Source of the DNA: Planctomycetota bacterium | GTDB lineage: Bacteria; Planctomycetota; UBA1135; GCA-002686595 | DNA: 64,000 nucleotides | Direction: 5' to 3' | Assembly: GCA_023150475.1 (NCBI GenBank) | Contig: JAKLKU010000025.1 | Coordinates: 1 to 64,000 of the forward strand | Part shown: positions 52,192 to 60,804 of the stretch, piece after piece | How positions within the stretch are numbered: position 1 is the first letter of the stretch | Layout of the letters: the number at the start of each line of letters is the position of its first letter | Position numbers and translations under genes: made by a program | The notes under the pieces: model-generated | The model's database searches: none | Seen by the model: only the letters and a program-made list of their open reading frames with translations | What the model was told of the DNA's origin: nothing

Positions 52192-54575
52192 TCGCCGATG
52201 CGCTTCCTGCGCACGAAGTTGGTGAGGAAACGGAACGCGAAGAGATCGGGGATCTCCTTCGCGGCTTGGACGTTGGAGCCCCAGAACTTCGCGTCGCGCG
52301 TCTCGCGCCAGCGCGCGTAATCGAGGCCGAGGTGGTCGAACGCGTACGCGACGCGTTCGTCCGGCGTCTTGAGGCCCGTCGCCGCTTCGAAACCCTGCAA
52401 GTCGAAGTGGTTGACCGAGTCGAGGACGAGCCCGTGTCCGGCGCGGAACCAGACCGCGAGTTCGCCCGAGCCCCAACGCTCCGCGCAGATCGGACTGTCG
52501 ACGAGCACTTCGCAACGCTCGGGATCGAGCACTTCGATCAAGTGCGCGCCTTCGAGCTTGAAGATCGGCGTCGTGTCGGGCGGGAAGACGCCTTGCACGT
52601 AAGGACTGTCGGGCGCGACGCACGTGCCCGGCACGTCGTCGAGCACTTCGCTCTTCGTCTCCGCCTTGCGCACGACACCGGGGTAGACGCGCTCGACGGT
52701 CTCGTGCAGCGCCCAGCACGACGCGAAGAGGTAACCGCCGGTGCGCACGAACCACTGCAGGCGCTCGACGTCCTTCGGTTCGATCTCGCCCGGGCAATTC
52801 GCGACGTACACGGCGTCCGGATGCACCGCGTCGCCTTCGAGCCGGTTCGCTTCGGTCATGCGGTGCTTGACCGACAATCTCGCGAGCAGGTTCTGGATGT
52901 TGTCGCCGCCCGGCCGGCCCGCGAACACGATCACGTCGAGGTCCTGATACGCCGTCGTGTAGTCGGGCGAACCGTAGCCGTACTTCTCGAGCCGTTCGCG
53001 CATCTCGGCGGTCGGTCGGAACGTGACCTTCGACTGGTTCTCGGCCCACCACTTCGTCCACGCGGCGGGCGTCGGATCCACGTTGCCGCCGGTCGCGCGG
53101 CGCAGGAAGTCGTGCGCGAGCCGCGCGATCGCCGTGTCGGCGTCGCCGACCGCCGCGATCATCGGCTCGACGCACGCGGCGCGGGCCCAGTGCGTGAATC
53201 CAGCGATCGCGGCGCCGCGCAGGCGCCAATCGGCGTGGTGCGCGAGCTTCTCGAGCGGCGCGAACGCCGTGTCCTCGCGCGTCTTGCCGAGCGAGACCGC
53301 CGCGCACGCGGCCACGGTCCACGCAGGATCGGCGAGCGCGTCGCCGAGCGGTCCGACCGCCTTCGTCAAACTCTCGACGCCCAGCGCGACCGCTGCTTCC
53401 TCGCGGATCAGCGGGTCGTCGTCGTTGCGCAGACGCCCGACGAGCAACGTCAGCGTCTCCGGATCGCGCGCGCCGAACGTCGCGACGGCGACGCGCAACG
53501 CGACGTGCCGCACGCGCGCCTCCCGATCCGACTCGGCGAGCGCGCGCACGCGTTTCGCGAGCTCGGGATCGCCCGACTCGCCGACCGCGAACGCACCCGC
53601 CGCGCGCACGGCGACCGAGCCGTGGTCGAGCGCCGTGCCGAGCGCCGCGCGAGCCGCAGTCTTGGCGGAGTCCCCGATCTCCTTCGAACGCAAGAACGCA
53701 CTCGCGAGCCGCACGCAGCGCACTTGCACGCGTTTGTCGACGTCGCGACCGAGCGCGTCGAACGTCCGCTCCCAGCCAAACGCGCCGTCGCCGCTTCGAC
53801 CGCCGCCCGGGCCGCCACCACCCGGGCCGCCACCGCCGCGGCCGTCGCGCGCGAGTCCTTCCGGTGCGCGTTCCGCGAGCGCGACGAGCGCGCGGATCAC
53901 CCGCCTCTCGATCACTGGGTTCAACGCCTGCTCCGCGAACGTCGTGTAGAGCGCGAAACCCGCCGCGGGGCTCGGCGCGCGAGCACACGCTTCGAGCGCC
54001 GCGGCGCGCACGGCGAGGCTCGGGCTCGCGAGCGCCTCCGCGATCGAATCGCCGCGCGTCTTCGGATCGCTCGCACCGAGCGCGCCCGCCGCATCGACGC
54101 CTTCCGCGGGCTCCTTCGCCTTCTTCGCTTTCAGCCACGCCTTGGTGACGGCGTCGTGCGCGCGTGGATCGACGTCGCCCGCGGAGAGCACCGCGAGCGC
54201 GCGCAACGCACGCTCGGGGTGTTTCCCGTTCAACGCTTTCGCGAGCTCCGCGGAAGCACGGGTCGCGTCGATCGAGAGCAACGCGCGAGCCGCGGCGAGG
54301 CGCAGACGTTCGATCGGTGCGTCGAGCGCGAGATCGACGAGCTTCGGCAAGGCCTCCTTCGCGCCGTGGCGGCCGAGCGCGGCCGCCGCGCGTTCGACGA
54401 CTTCGAGATCGCGGTCCGCGAGCGCGCCGACCAAGAGTTTGTCCGCCTTCTCCGGCAGTTCTGCGGCGAGCGCTTCGACCGCCGCGAGCCGCGCCGCGAC
54501 GTCCTTCGACTTCAGGTCTTTCGCGGCGTCCGCTTGCAGCGCGAGCGGCACACAGAGGATCCAGAGGAGCAGCAT
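52188..54575 (-). CDS. Secreted HEAT-repeat protein with DUF4159-like C-terminal domain
   Basis: 795 residues from ATG at 54575. A signal peptide (LLLWILCVPLALQADA) is followed by about 500 residues of Ala/Leu-rich HEAT repeats, interrupted at about 265-280 by a Gly-rich linker (GGGGPGGGGPGGG in outline). The C-terminal third (about 555-795) has LDVIVFAGRPGG, VYVANCPGEI, FVRTGGYLFASCWALHE and VLDSVNHFDL, which I read as a DUF4159 or glutamine-amidotransferase-like fold. It overlaps the ytfQ-like start by 4 nt, so it is part of the sugar operon. Role unknown. Confidence 0.72.
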   Translation of the reverse strand: MLLLWILCVPLALQADAAKDLKSKDVAARLAAVEALAAELPEKADKLLVGALADRDLEVVERAAAALGRHGAKEALPKLVDLALDAPIERLRLAAARALLSIDATRASAELAKALNGKHPERALRALAVLSAGDVDPRAHDAVTKAWLKAKKAKEPAEGVDAAGALGASDPKTRGDSIAEALASPSLAVRAAALEACARAPSPAAGFALYTTFAEQALNPVIERRVIRALVALAERAPEGLARDGRGGGGPGGGGPGGGRSGDGAFGWERTFDALGRDVDKRVQVRCVRLASAFLRSKEIGDSAKTAARAALGTALDHGSVAVRAAGAFAVGESGDPELAKRVRALAESDREARVRHVALRVAVATFGARDPETLTLLVGRLRNDDDPLIREEAAVALGVESLTKAVGPLGDALADPAWTVAACAAVSLGKTREDTAFAPLEKLAHHADWRLRGAAIAGFTHWARAACVEPMIAAVGDADTAIARLAHDFLRRATGGNVDPTPAAWTKWWAENQSKVTFRPTAEMRERLEKYGYGSPDYTTAYQDLDVIVFAGRPGGDNIQNLLARLSVKHRMTEANRLEGDAVHPDAVYVANCPGEIEPKDVERLQWFVRTGGYLFASCWALHETVERVYPGVVRKAETKSEVLDDVPGTCVAPDSPYVQGVFPPDTTPIFKLEGAHLIEVLDPERCEVLVDSPICAERWGSGELAVWFRAGHGLVLDSVNHFDLQGFEAATGLKTPDERVAYAFDHLGLDYARWRETRDAKFWGSNVQAAKEIPDLFAFRFLTNFVRRKRIGE

Positions 54576-54728
54576 GGGAGCACGATCGAGAGGGACGGAC
54601 GCGAACGGACGCCAGCCCACTGCCCGGTGTGCCGCGCGGTGTGCCGCGCCCAGTACCGGACAAGGGGCCGGACGAGGGGCCGGCGATCTTGCGGCTCGTC
54701 GGGCCGGCTTTCCATGCCCACTTCGGCG
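54576..54728. repeat. Intergenic stretch with two 12-bp tandem duplications
   Basis: GGTGTGCCGCGC occurs twice in tandem (54626-54649), then GGACAAGGGGCC / GGACGAGGGGCC (54658-54681). No gene is seen. It separates the cyclase-like gene from the HEAT/DUF4159 gene and probably holds the promoter of the sugar operon. Confidence 0.75.
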
Positions 54729-56747
54729 TCAGCGCTTTTCCTTCGGCGCGACGGCCCACGACGCGAACTCCGGCCCCGGTGTCACGCCGCCCGGCCGGGC
54801 GACCCTCGCGCCGAACGCTGCGGCGCCCCACTGGTCCTCGAGCACCACCGTGAGCACGTGCTCGCCGGGCGCGAGTTCGAGCGGCACTCGCACCGACTCC
54901 TCGATCGGCGCGGCGACGCGGCGGTCGAACGAGACTCGCCGGCCGTCGAACCAGACGCTCCAACCGTCCTCGAGGACGAGCCAGAGCTCGACGTCGAACG
55001 GCGCCGCCGTCGTGTTGACGAGCGTCGTCGTGCAGAGCCACAGCGCCTGGTCCGCCGCACGGCCGGTCGCTTGGTCGAGATCGGTCCATCCGTCAGGCTT
55101 CAACGCGATCCGCTCGAAGACGCGGTTCGCGAGCTTCGCCTTCTCTCGACCTCTCGCCTTCGCGGGCTCGAACGGCGGCGACTCGAGGTCGACGCCCTTG
55201 TCGGCGAACGGACCCGCGACCCACCAGTCGACGAGCCACGGCGTGCCGGGTTTCGGCCGCTTCGGCGGCACCACCGGCTCTCCGGCGAACAGCGGATCCG
55301 CGGGTGCGAGCGGCGCGTCGCTCTCGGTCAACGTCGCCTTGCGCAGGAAGAGCAGCGCGAAGCACGTGTCCTCGATCCAGTTCCCCCACGAACCGTCGGA
55401 CTTCTGCTGCTCGACGAGCCACGTCGCGCCCTCCGTGTACCAATCGTGAGTGCCGAGCTCGGTCTTGCCGGTCAGTCCGCCGAAGCGTTCGACGGCCCAC
55501 AGGTACGCGAACTGGAACGACGGGGTCCACGACCGTTCGCCGCTCGGGTTCTGATCGGCGCGGAAGCGGCGCACGAGCCACGCTTCGCTCGCGGCGATCG
55601 TCTTCGCGTGTTTGCGCAGCAGCGCATGCACTTCGCTCGACGGAGGCGCGTGCTCCCGGATCACCGACAGCCCCGCCAACGTCGCCGCCGTCATGCCACC
55701 GGTCGCTTCGCGGTGCGTCCAGTACTTGAAGCCGCCGCTTTCGCTCGCCCAACCGCGCCCTTCCGCGTCGCGAAAGCGCAAGAGCCCGTTCGCCGCGCGC
55801 ACCCAGGTCTCCTCCGGCACGTCGACGCCGATGCGCCGCGCGGAGCGCAGGCCGAGCAACGCGAACTGCGTGTTGCTCATGTCGACGCCGCCTTCGGGAT
55901 ACGCCCAACCGCCGGTCGGTCCGTCTTGCTTCGACGCCAGGAAGCGCACGCTGTCCTCGGCGGTCGCCCGCCACTTCGCGGGCTCGCGCAGCGCGTCGCA
56001 GAGCATCAAGCGCACCGCGTGCGAGTACGTCGACTTGAACGTCGTCCCCGACAACGCGCCGAGCGCGCGCACGACGGCCTCGTCGTTCTTCTTGACGCCC
56101 GACTTCACCAACGTGAAGCACGCGAGCGCGGTCATGCCGCCGGGATGCGGGCCTTCTTGTCCCGGCCAATTGCCATCGGGCAATTGCAGGCGCTTCAGGT
56201 TGGCGACACCGGCGGCGATCGCACGGTTGACGGCAAGAGCCAGTTCACCTGCATCGACCGCCTCGTCCGGCCCGCCTTGGACCTCGGGCGCACCGCGCGC
56301 GCGCGCGTCTGCCCTGGCGAAGGCTCCGGCCTCCGCGCTGGCGTCCGCCCTGGAATCTGCGCTGAAATCTGCGCTGGAATCTGCGCTCGCGCCGGGTGCG
56401 CCCGCATGCGCCGCGCTCGAGCCAGCGACTCGAGCCGCAGCGCCTTGCGGCGTCGCGCCGAGAGCGCTCGACCCGACGACAGAACACCAAGCGACGAGAG
56501 CGGCGGTCTCGATCGCGACGCCGCGCGTGAACCACGAGCGACGAGACCGCCCCGAGTTCCCGTCCGCTCGCGAACTCGGCGCTCCGCGCACGATCCCCGT
56601 CGTCGACACGCACCACACGCGCGTCGCGAACGCGCGCAACTCGTCGCGAAGCGCCTGCAAGCCTCGACCCTCGATGCCGTGCGTCGTCGGAGCGAAAGCC
56701 GCGCGCTCGTGAGGCTCGTCCGCCGGTGTGGTCACTCGCCCAAGCAT
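54729..56747 (-). CDS. Terpenoid-cyclase-like (alpha/alpha)6 repeat protein
   Basis: 672 residues from the ATG at 56747; the true start may lie later, because the membrane/signal segment (GVAIETAALVAWCSVVGSSALGA in outline) is at about 74-98. An Ala/Ser/Asp-rich repeat region (about 105-150) follows. Residues about 170-480 carry prenyltransferase/squalene-cyclase repeats: LQLPDGNWPG, GGMTALACFTLV, QDGPTGGWAYPEGG, GGMTAATLAGL and QKSDGSWGNWIEDTCFALL. There is no DxDD or DxDTA motif, so an enzyme of terpene synthesis is unlikely; the fold is also used by many planctomycete secreted proteins. The last 150 residues are beta-rich. Confidence 0.72.
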   Translation of the reverse strand: MLGRVTTPADEPHERAAFAPTTHGIEGRGLQALRDELRAFATRVWCVSTTGIVRGAPSSRADGNSGRSRRSWFTRGVAIETAALVAWCSVVGSSALGATPQGAAARVAGSSAAHAGAPGASADSSADFSADSRADASAEAGAFARADARARGAPEVQGGPDEAVDAGELALAVNRAIAAGVANLKRLQLPDGNWPGQEGPHPGGMTALACFTLVKSGVKKNDEAVVRALGALSGTTFKSTYSHAVRLMLCDALREPAKWRATAEDSVRFLASKQDGPTGGWAYPEGGVDMSNTQFALLGLRSARRIGVDVPEETWVRAANGLLRFRDAEGRGWASESGGFKYWTHREATGGMTAATLAGLSVIREHAPPSSEVHALLRKHAKTIAASEAWLVRRFRADQNPSGERSWTPSFQFAYLWAVERFGGLTGKTELGTHDWYTEGATWLVEQQKSDGSWGNWIEDTCFALLFLRKATLTESDAPLAPADPLFAGEPVVPPKRPKPGTPWLVDWWVAGPFADKGVDLESPPFEPAKARGREKAKLANRVFERIALKPDGWTDLDQATGRAADQALWLCTTTLVNTTAAPFDVELWLVLEDGWSVWFDGRRVSFDRRVAAPIEESVRVPLELAPGEHVLTVVLEDQWGAAAFGARVARPGGVTPGPEFASWAVAPKEKR
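56338..56385 (-). repeat. 12-bp in-frame tandem repeat
   Basis: Units CTGGAATCTGCG, CTGAAATCTGCG and CTGGAATCTGCG (56350-56385), preceded by a degenerate copy. They encode part of the Ser-Ala-Asp-rich linker of the cyclase-like protein. Confidence 0.75.
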
Positions 56748-56833
56748 GCCGCGCGGCCGAGTCTATCCGCGCGTTGCGCGGAGCGACCGATCCTCTTGGC
56801 GGAGTCGCTCGACGCGGCCTAACCTGCACCTGC

Positions 56834-58969
56834 ATGAGCAAGTCCTCGCGCTCCGGATCGCGAGCCGCGTCGGGCAAAGTCGCGTCCACTTCGCCTGGCG
56901 ACTCGGGCGACTCGGGCGGCTCTGGGGACTCTGGCCGCTCCGGCGGACGGGCCGGCGCGGGTGAAGCGCGAGGTCAGGGCGTTCAGGACGCGGCAACGTT
57001 CGCGCGCGCCGCAGGACTTTCGCGAGGCGCCTGGCTCGCGGTCGGCCTCGCCGCGCTGGTGCACGCGATCGTGGTCGCTTGGGCCGCGTCGGCCTGGATC
57101 GACGGACCGTTCGCGGGCGACGGCATCGTCGACGGCGCGGAATTCCTGGCGTGGGCGCGCACCGGCGCGCCGGATGCCTTCGGCACGAAGAGCCCGCTCT
57201 ACCCGCTCTCGTTGCGGTTCGCGTTCGCGCTCGCGGGCGACTCACCGTGGACCGTCGCCGCGTTCGGCCTCGTGCTTTCGCTCGCGACGCTCGCGGCGCT
57301 CGTCGCGGCGAGCCGTGAACTCCGCGCGCCGCGTGCCGCCCCGCTCGCCGCCTGGGGCTTCGCGATCTCGGGCTCGACGATCGCCTTCGCCGTGCAGCCG
57401 CTCGAGGCCGGCCTCGCCGCGTGCACGGTCGCGTGGTCGCTGGTCTTCGCGTTGCGTGCGGCACGGACGCGAACCACGTCCGCCACGATCGCCTGCGTCG
57501 TCTTCGCCGCGTGCGCCGTGCTCACCCGCGCGCCGCTCTGCGTGCCAGCACTGGCGGTGCTCGTTTGGCTCGCACTCGAGGTGCGCGAGCGACGCGTCGT
57601 GCTCGCGACGAGCGTCGTCGCGTCGCTCGGTCTCGCCGCGCTCCTCTTCGGCGAACGAGCGTGGCCCTCCGGCGGAGCGTTGAACCTGCGCCTCGCGAAT
57701 GGCGGCGCGCGCAGCGGCACGTGCGAGCTCCGTCCAGGCCCGAGCTACGACGCGCTGCGCTACGACGAGACGTTCGACGAACGCCGCGCGCTCGAACCCG
57801 ATCGTTCGGGCGAGTCGCTCCAGCTCGCGCTGCTCGGCGACGAACTCGCGGCGGAGCCCGTCGGCGCGCTCGCGACGCTCGGAGCGAAGGCGCTGCTCTT
57901 CTGGCACCGCGCGGAGCTCGTCTCCGACGTCGATTTCCACCACGGGCTCGCTGCGTTCGCGCCATGGCCTTTGCTCTCGCAGAGTTTCGCGTTGGTCGCG
58001 CCGTTCGCGTGCCTCGCGCTCCTCTGCGCTCGACGTTCCCGCGCCGCGCCGCTCGTGTGGTTCGTGGTCGCCTTCTTCGCCGTCAGCGTCGCCTTCGCAG
58101 CGGCGGCGCGTTATCGCTTCCCGGCGTTGCCGGCGCTCGTGCTGCTCGCCGCGTGGTTCGTGACGTCCGACGAAGCGCGGGTCTCGCGCTCGCGGCGTGC
58201 GACGTGGATCCTCGCGCTCGGCTCCGCCGTGCTGCTCGCGATCGACTGGACCGGCCGTGCACGCCCCATCGCCGGCGACGGGCTCGTCCAGGAAGCCCAC
58301 CGGCTCTTCGAGCACGATCGACTCTCGCCGCGCGCGCGCGAGCTCTGCGAACGCGCGCTCGCGATCGGCCGCGATCCGCGGGCTCGCTACGACCTCGCCT
58401 TGTCGTACGAGTACGAACACCAGGCCGCCGCGCGATCCCATTCGCCGAACGACGAGCCGCGTCGGCACGCGGCCCTCGCCGGCGGCGCTTCGGCGCCCGG
58501 AACTTTGGCGCCAGGCACTTCGGTGAGCGGTGTACGTGACGCCGCGCCTGCAGTGAACGCGCTCGAGCGCGCCGCGGAGCTCTACCGTCAAGCGCTGCAG
58601 CTCGAGCCTCGCTACGCGGAAGCGTCGGGCAACTGGCTGCGCGTGTTGCTCGCGCGCGGCGAGGTCATCGAAGCCGTGCGCGTCGGACGCGAACTCGCCG
58701 AGCGCGATCCACGCGCCGGCACACTGCGCGGCAACTTGGCGCTCGCGCTGCGACAGCTCGAAGCTCTGGACGAACCGGCCCGAGTCGCGCAGGGCGAAAT
58801 CGTGCCTGGCGAAATCGCAGGCGAAGCGCGCCGGCTGGAGGCCGAGGCGCATCGCATCGAGGCACTGCGCGCGTGGGCCCAACGCGCCGACGAGCTCGCC
58901 CGCGAGCACGCTCGCGCGGCGCGAGCCCTGGGCGCCGACGACGCGCGCCTCGAGTGGTTGCTGCGTTGA
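56834..58969 (+). CDS. Multi-pass membrane protein with C-terminal TPR-like region
   Basis: 711 residues from ATG. A Ser/Gly/Asp-rich lead of about 55 residues (GDSGDSGGSGDSG-like) precedes about ten hydrophobic helices between about 65 and 475. The first loop after helix 1 contains the sequence DGIVDGAEFL and AFGTKSPLYPLSL; KSPLYP-type loops occur in GT39/GT83-type dolichyl-phosphate-mannose transferases, so a lipid-sugar-dependent glycosyltransferase is possible. The soluble C-terminus (about 490-711) has tetratricopeptide-like repeats (LYRQALQLEPRYAEA-type). It is divergent from the cyclase-like gene (86 bp). Substrate unknown. Confidence 0.65.
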   Translation: MSKSSRSGSRAASGKVASTSPGDSGDSGGSGDSGRSGGRAGAGEARGQGVQDAATFARAAGLSRGAWLAVGLAALVHAIVVAWAASAWIDGPFAGDGIVDGAEFLAWARTGAPDAFGTKSPLYPLSLRFAFALAGDSPWTVAAFGLVLSLATLAALVAASRELRAPRAAPLAAWGFAISGSTIAFAVQPLEAGLAACTVAWSLVFALRAARTRTTSATIACVVFAACAVLTRAPLCVPALAVLVWLALEVRERRVVLATSVVASLGLAALLFGERAWPSGGALNLRLANGGARSGTCELRPGPSYDALRYDETFDERRALEPDRSGESLQLALLGDELAAEPVGALATLGAKALLFWHRAELVSDVDFHHGLAAFAPWPLLSQSFALVAPFACLALLCARRSRAAPLVWFVVAFFAVSVAFAAAARYRFPALPALVLLAAWFVTSDEARVSRSRRATWILALGSAVLLAIDWTGRARPIAGDGLVQEAHRLFEHDRLSPRARELCERALAIGRDPRARYDLALSYEYEHQAAARSHSPNDEPRRHAALAGGASAPGTLAPGTSVSGVRDAAPAVNALERAAELYRQALQLEPRYAEASGNWLRVLLARGEVIEAVRVGRELAERDPRAGTLRGNLALALRQLEALDEPARVAQGEIVPGEIAGEARRLEAEAHRIEALRAWAQRADELAREHARAARALGADDARLEWLLR

Positions 58970-59254
58970 TCGCTCCAGGCCGGAGCCGATTGGACGACTG
59001 CGGAGCCGGGCTGGCGCGCGACGAGTGCGGCGCACCGTCGGGCCCGCGCCTTGCCAGAATGCCGCGTGCTTGTTTGCTCCGGCCGCGCCGATCGCACCGG
59101 TCACGCAGACCGCAACGCGTCAACGCGCCACGCGCGAGCGTGAGCTCGCAGCGCCGCCGCTCGCGAGCGAATCGACGCCGCCCTGCGGGCCGCCCTAGCT
59201 CGATCGGCCGACGCTGCGCTGCTGGCCGGCGCTGCGCTGTTGGACGACGGCGAG

Positions 59255-60427
59255 CTACTGGCCGCCGCCCTCCGCGGGCGGAGTCGCCGGCGGAGTCGCC
59301 GGAGTCTCCGTCGCAGCGCCCGCGGGAGCTTGCGAACCTTCGAGCACGCCCGCCGTGTACGTGCCCGTCAGCGCGGCGTCGACCGTCCCATCCGGGTTCC
59401 AGAAGGTCCACGGTCCGGTCTCGAGGTCGTCGGCAAACTCCCCTTCGCCTCGCTTCGAACCATCTTCGTGGAAGAGCAGCCACTTGCCGACGCGCTTGCC
59501 GAGGTGCATCCCGCCCTCGGCCGACTTCTGGCCTGACTCGTGGTACATGACGGTCGGCCCGTCGGGTTGACCCGCGACGAACGTCGTCTCGACCTGGATC
59601 TTCTCGCCGGGCCCGTAGAACTTGGTCGGGCCGACGCGCTCGCCGCGCTCGAACGAGCCGCGCACGCGCAGCGAACCGTCGCCCCAGTACTCGAGCCACT
59701 CGCCCGATTGTTGTCCGTCGACCATCTGGCCGCGCTCGGCGAGCACGCCGCTCGGCCACCAACCGACCCACTCGCCGATCTTCTTCCCTGCGTCGAACGT
59801 GCCTTCCTGCCGGCGCTCCCCGTTGTCGTGGTAGTAGACCCACACACCGACGAAGAGATCGTTCGCGAACTCGCCCTCCCCGGACACCTTTCCGTTCGGG
59901 TGCCAGAACGTCCAACGGCCGGTCTTGAGCCCGTCCTTGTACGAGCCTTCGCTTTGCTTCTGGCCGTTCGCGTACCACTCGGTCCATGGACCGTGCTGCA
60001 CGTTGTTGACGAACTCGCCTTCGCCGCCCTTCTGACCGTTGTCGAAGAACTTGACCCACTTGCCGACGCGCAGACCCGACTCGAACTTGCCGACGAACTC
60101 TTGCCTGCCGTTCGGGTGCCAGCCCTGCCATTCGCCGTCCTTGACGCCCGCCCGGTACGAGCCCGCTTCCTGCTTCGCGCCGTCCTTGTGATAGCTCGTC
60201 CAGGGACCTTCCCGCTTGTCGTTGACGAGCGTGCCTTCCTCGCGCTTCTTCGTCATCTCCTTGTCGTAGTAGAGGACGACCGGCAAGGTCTTCGGCGCGG
60301 TCTGCGTCGCGCCGGACGCGGTGGGCACGGGCAACGGAGCCTTCGGGTCGTCCCCACACGAGGCGAGGAGCAGCGGAAGCGCGGCGGTCAGGACGAACAC
60401 GGAACGGAGGGAGCGCATGGAGCGCAT
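59255..60427 (-). CDS. YwqK-family / MORN-like repeat lipoprotein
   Basis: 390 residues from the ATG at 60427, which has GGGGAG 8 nt upstream; another ATG lies 9 nt inside. The N-terminus is a lipoprotein signal (FVLTAALPLLLASC). It is followed by about thirteen 22-24 residue YwqK/MORN repeats (HNG-x-x-x-x-EG, G-x-x-x-G-x-W-x-x-W or F) and a Pro/Ala/Thr-rich tail. This is the third such protein in the window, but the only one with a clear lipobox. It probably faces the periplasm or cell surface. No toxin gene is adjacent. Confidence 0.82.
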   Translation of the reverse strand: MRSMRSLRSVFVLTAALPLLLASCGDDPKAPLPVPTASGATQTAPKTLPVVLYYDKEMTKKREEGTLVNDKREGPWTSYHKDGAKQEAGSYRAGVKDGEWQGWHPNGRQEFVGKFESGLRVGKWVKFFDNGQKGGEGEFVNNVQHGPWTEWYANGQKQSEGSYKDGLKTGRWTFWHPNGKVSGEGEFANDLFVGVWVYYHDNGERRQEGTFDAGKKIGEWVGWWPSGVLAERGQMVDGQQSGEWLEYWGDGSLRVRGSFERGERVGPTKFYGPGEKIQVETTFVAGQPDGPTVMYHESGQKSAEGGMHLGKRVGKWLLFHEDGSKRGEGEFADDLETGPWTFWNPDGTVDAALTGTYTAGVLEGSQAPAGAATETPATPPATPPAEGGGQ

Positions 60428-60804
60428 CCTATCGTCTCCCCGCACACCGACACGAGAGGCGAGTCGGCCGCGCGAGCGCGCTGCCGTGCACACACAGGTC
60501 GCGCCCGGGCCGCACCCGAGTCTCGCACGGACCGCGCCGCGGCGAGGGCCCGCGCACGGACGGACGGCACGCCGCAGGTGGTGCGAAATCGTCGCCGGGT
60601 CATCGCGCGACCCGTACCCGCCGGTCGCCTCGCCGTCGCCTCGCCGTCGCGAGGCGGTCGCTGGCGGTCGCCGTCGGTGAACCGGCAGTCGCTGTCAGTC
60701 GCTGGCGAGCGCCAGCGGTCGGGCGCAGACGAACGAGGTCGATCGGCCGGCCCTCGGACTTCGCCCGGACTTGAACCGGAGTTCGTGCGCGTCCGTCGCG
60801 CGTG
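60428..60804. other. Gene-free stretch with two GC hairpins
   Basis: 377 bp without a supportable gene. CGCCTCGC-CGTC-GCGAGGCG (60638-60657) is an 8-bp perfect stem, and CGCTGGC-GAGC-GCCAGCG (60700-60717) a 7-bp stem. They lie after the metallo-beta-lactamase gene on the minus strand and may serve as its terminator. GTCGC(T/C)GGCG-like words recur around them. The promoter of the YwqK lipoprotein gene presumably lies near 60430-60500. Confidence 0.5.

Noticed and set aside
52266..56822. An open frame of 1518 codons on the plus strand
   Set aside because: It runs antisense to the HEAT/DUF4159 and cyclase-like genes, is very rich in Arg/Glu/Asp/His, and has no domain. It is a high-GC shadow.
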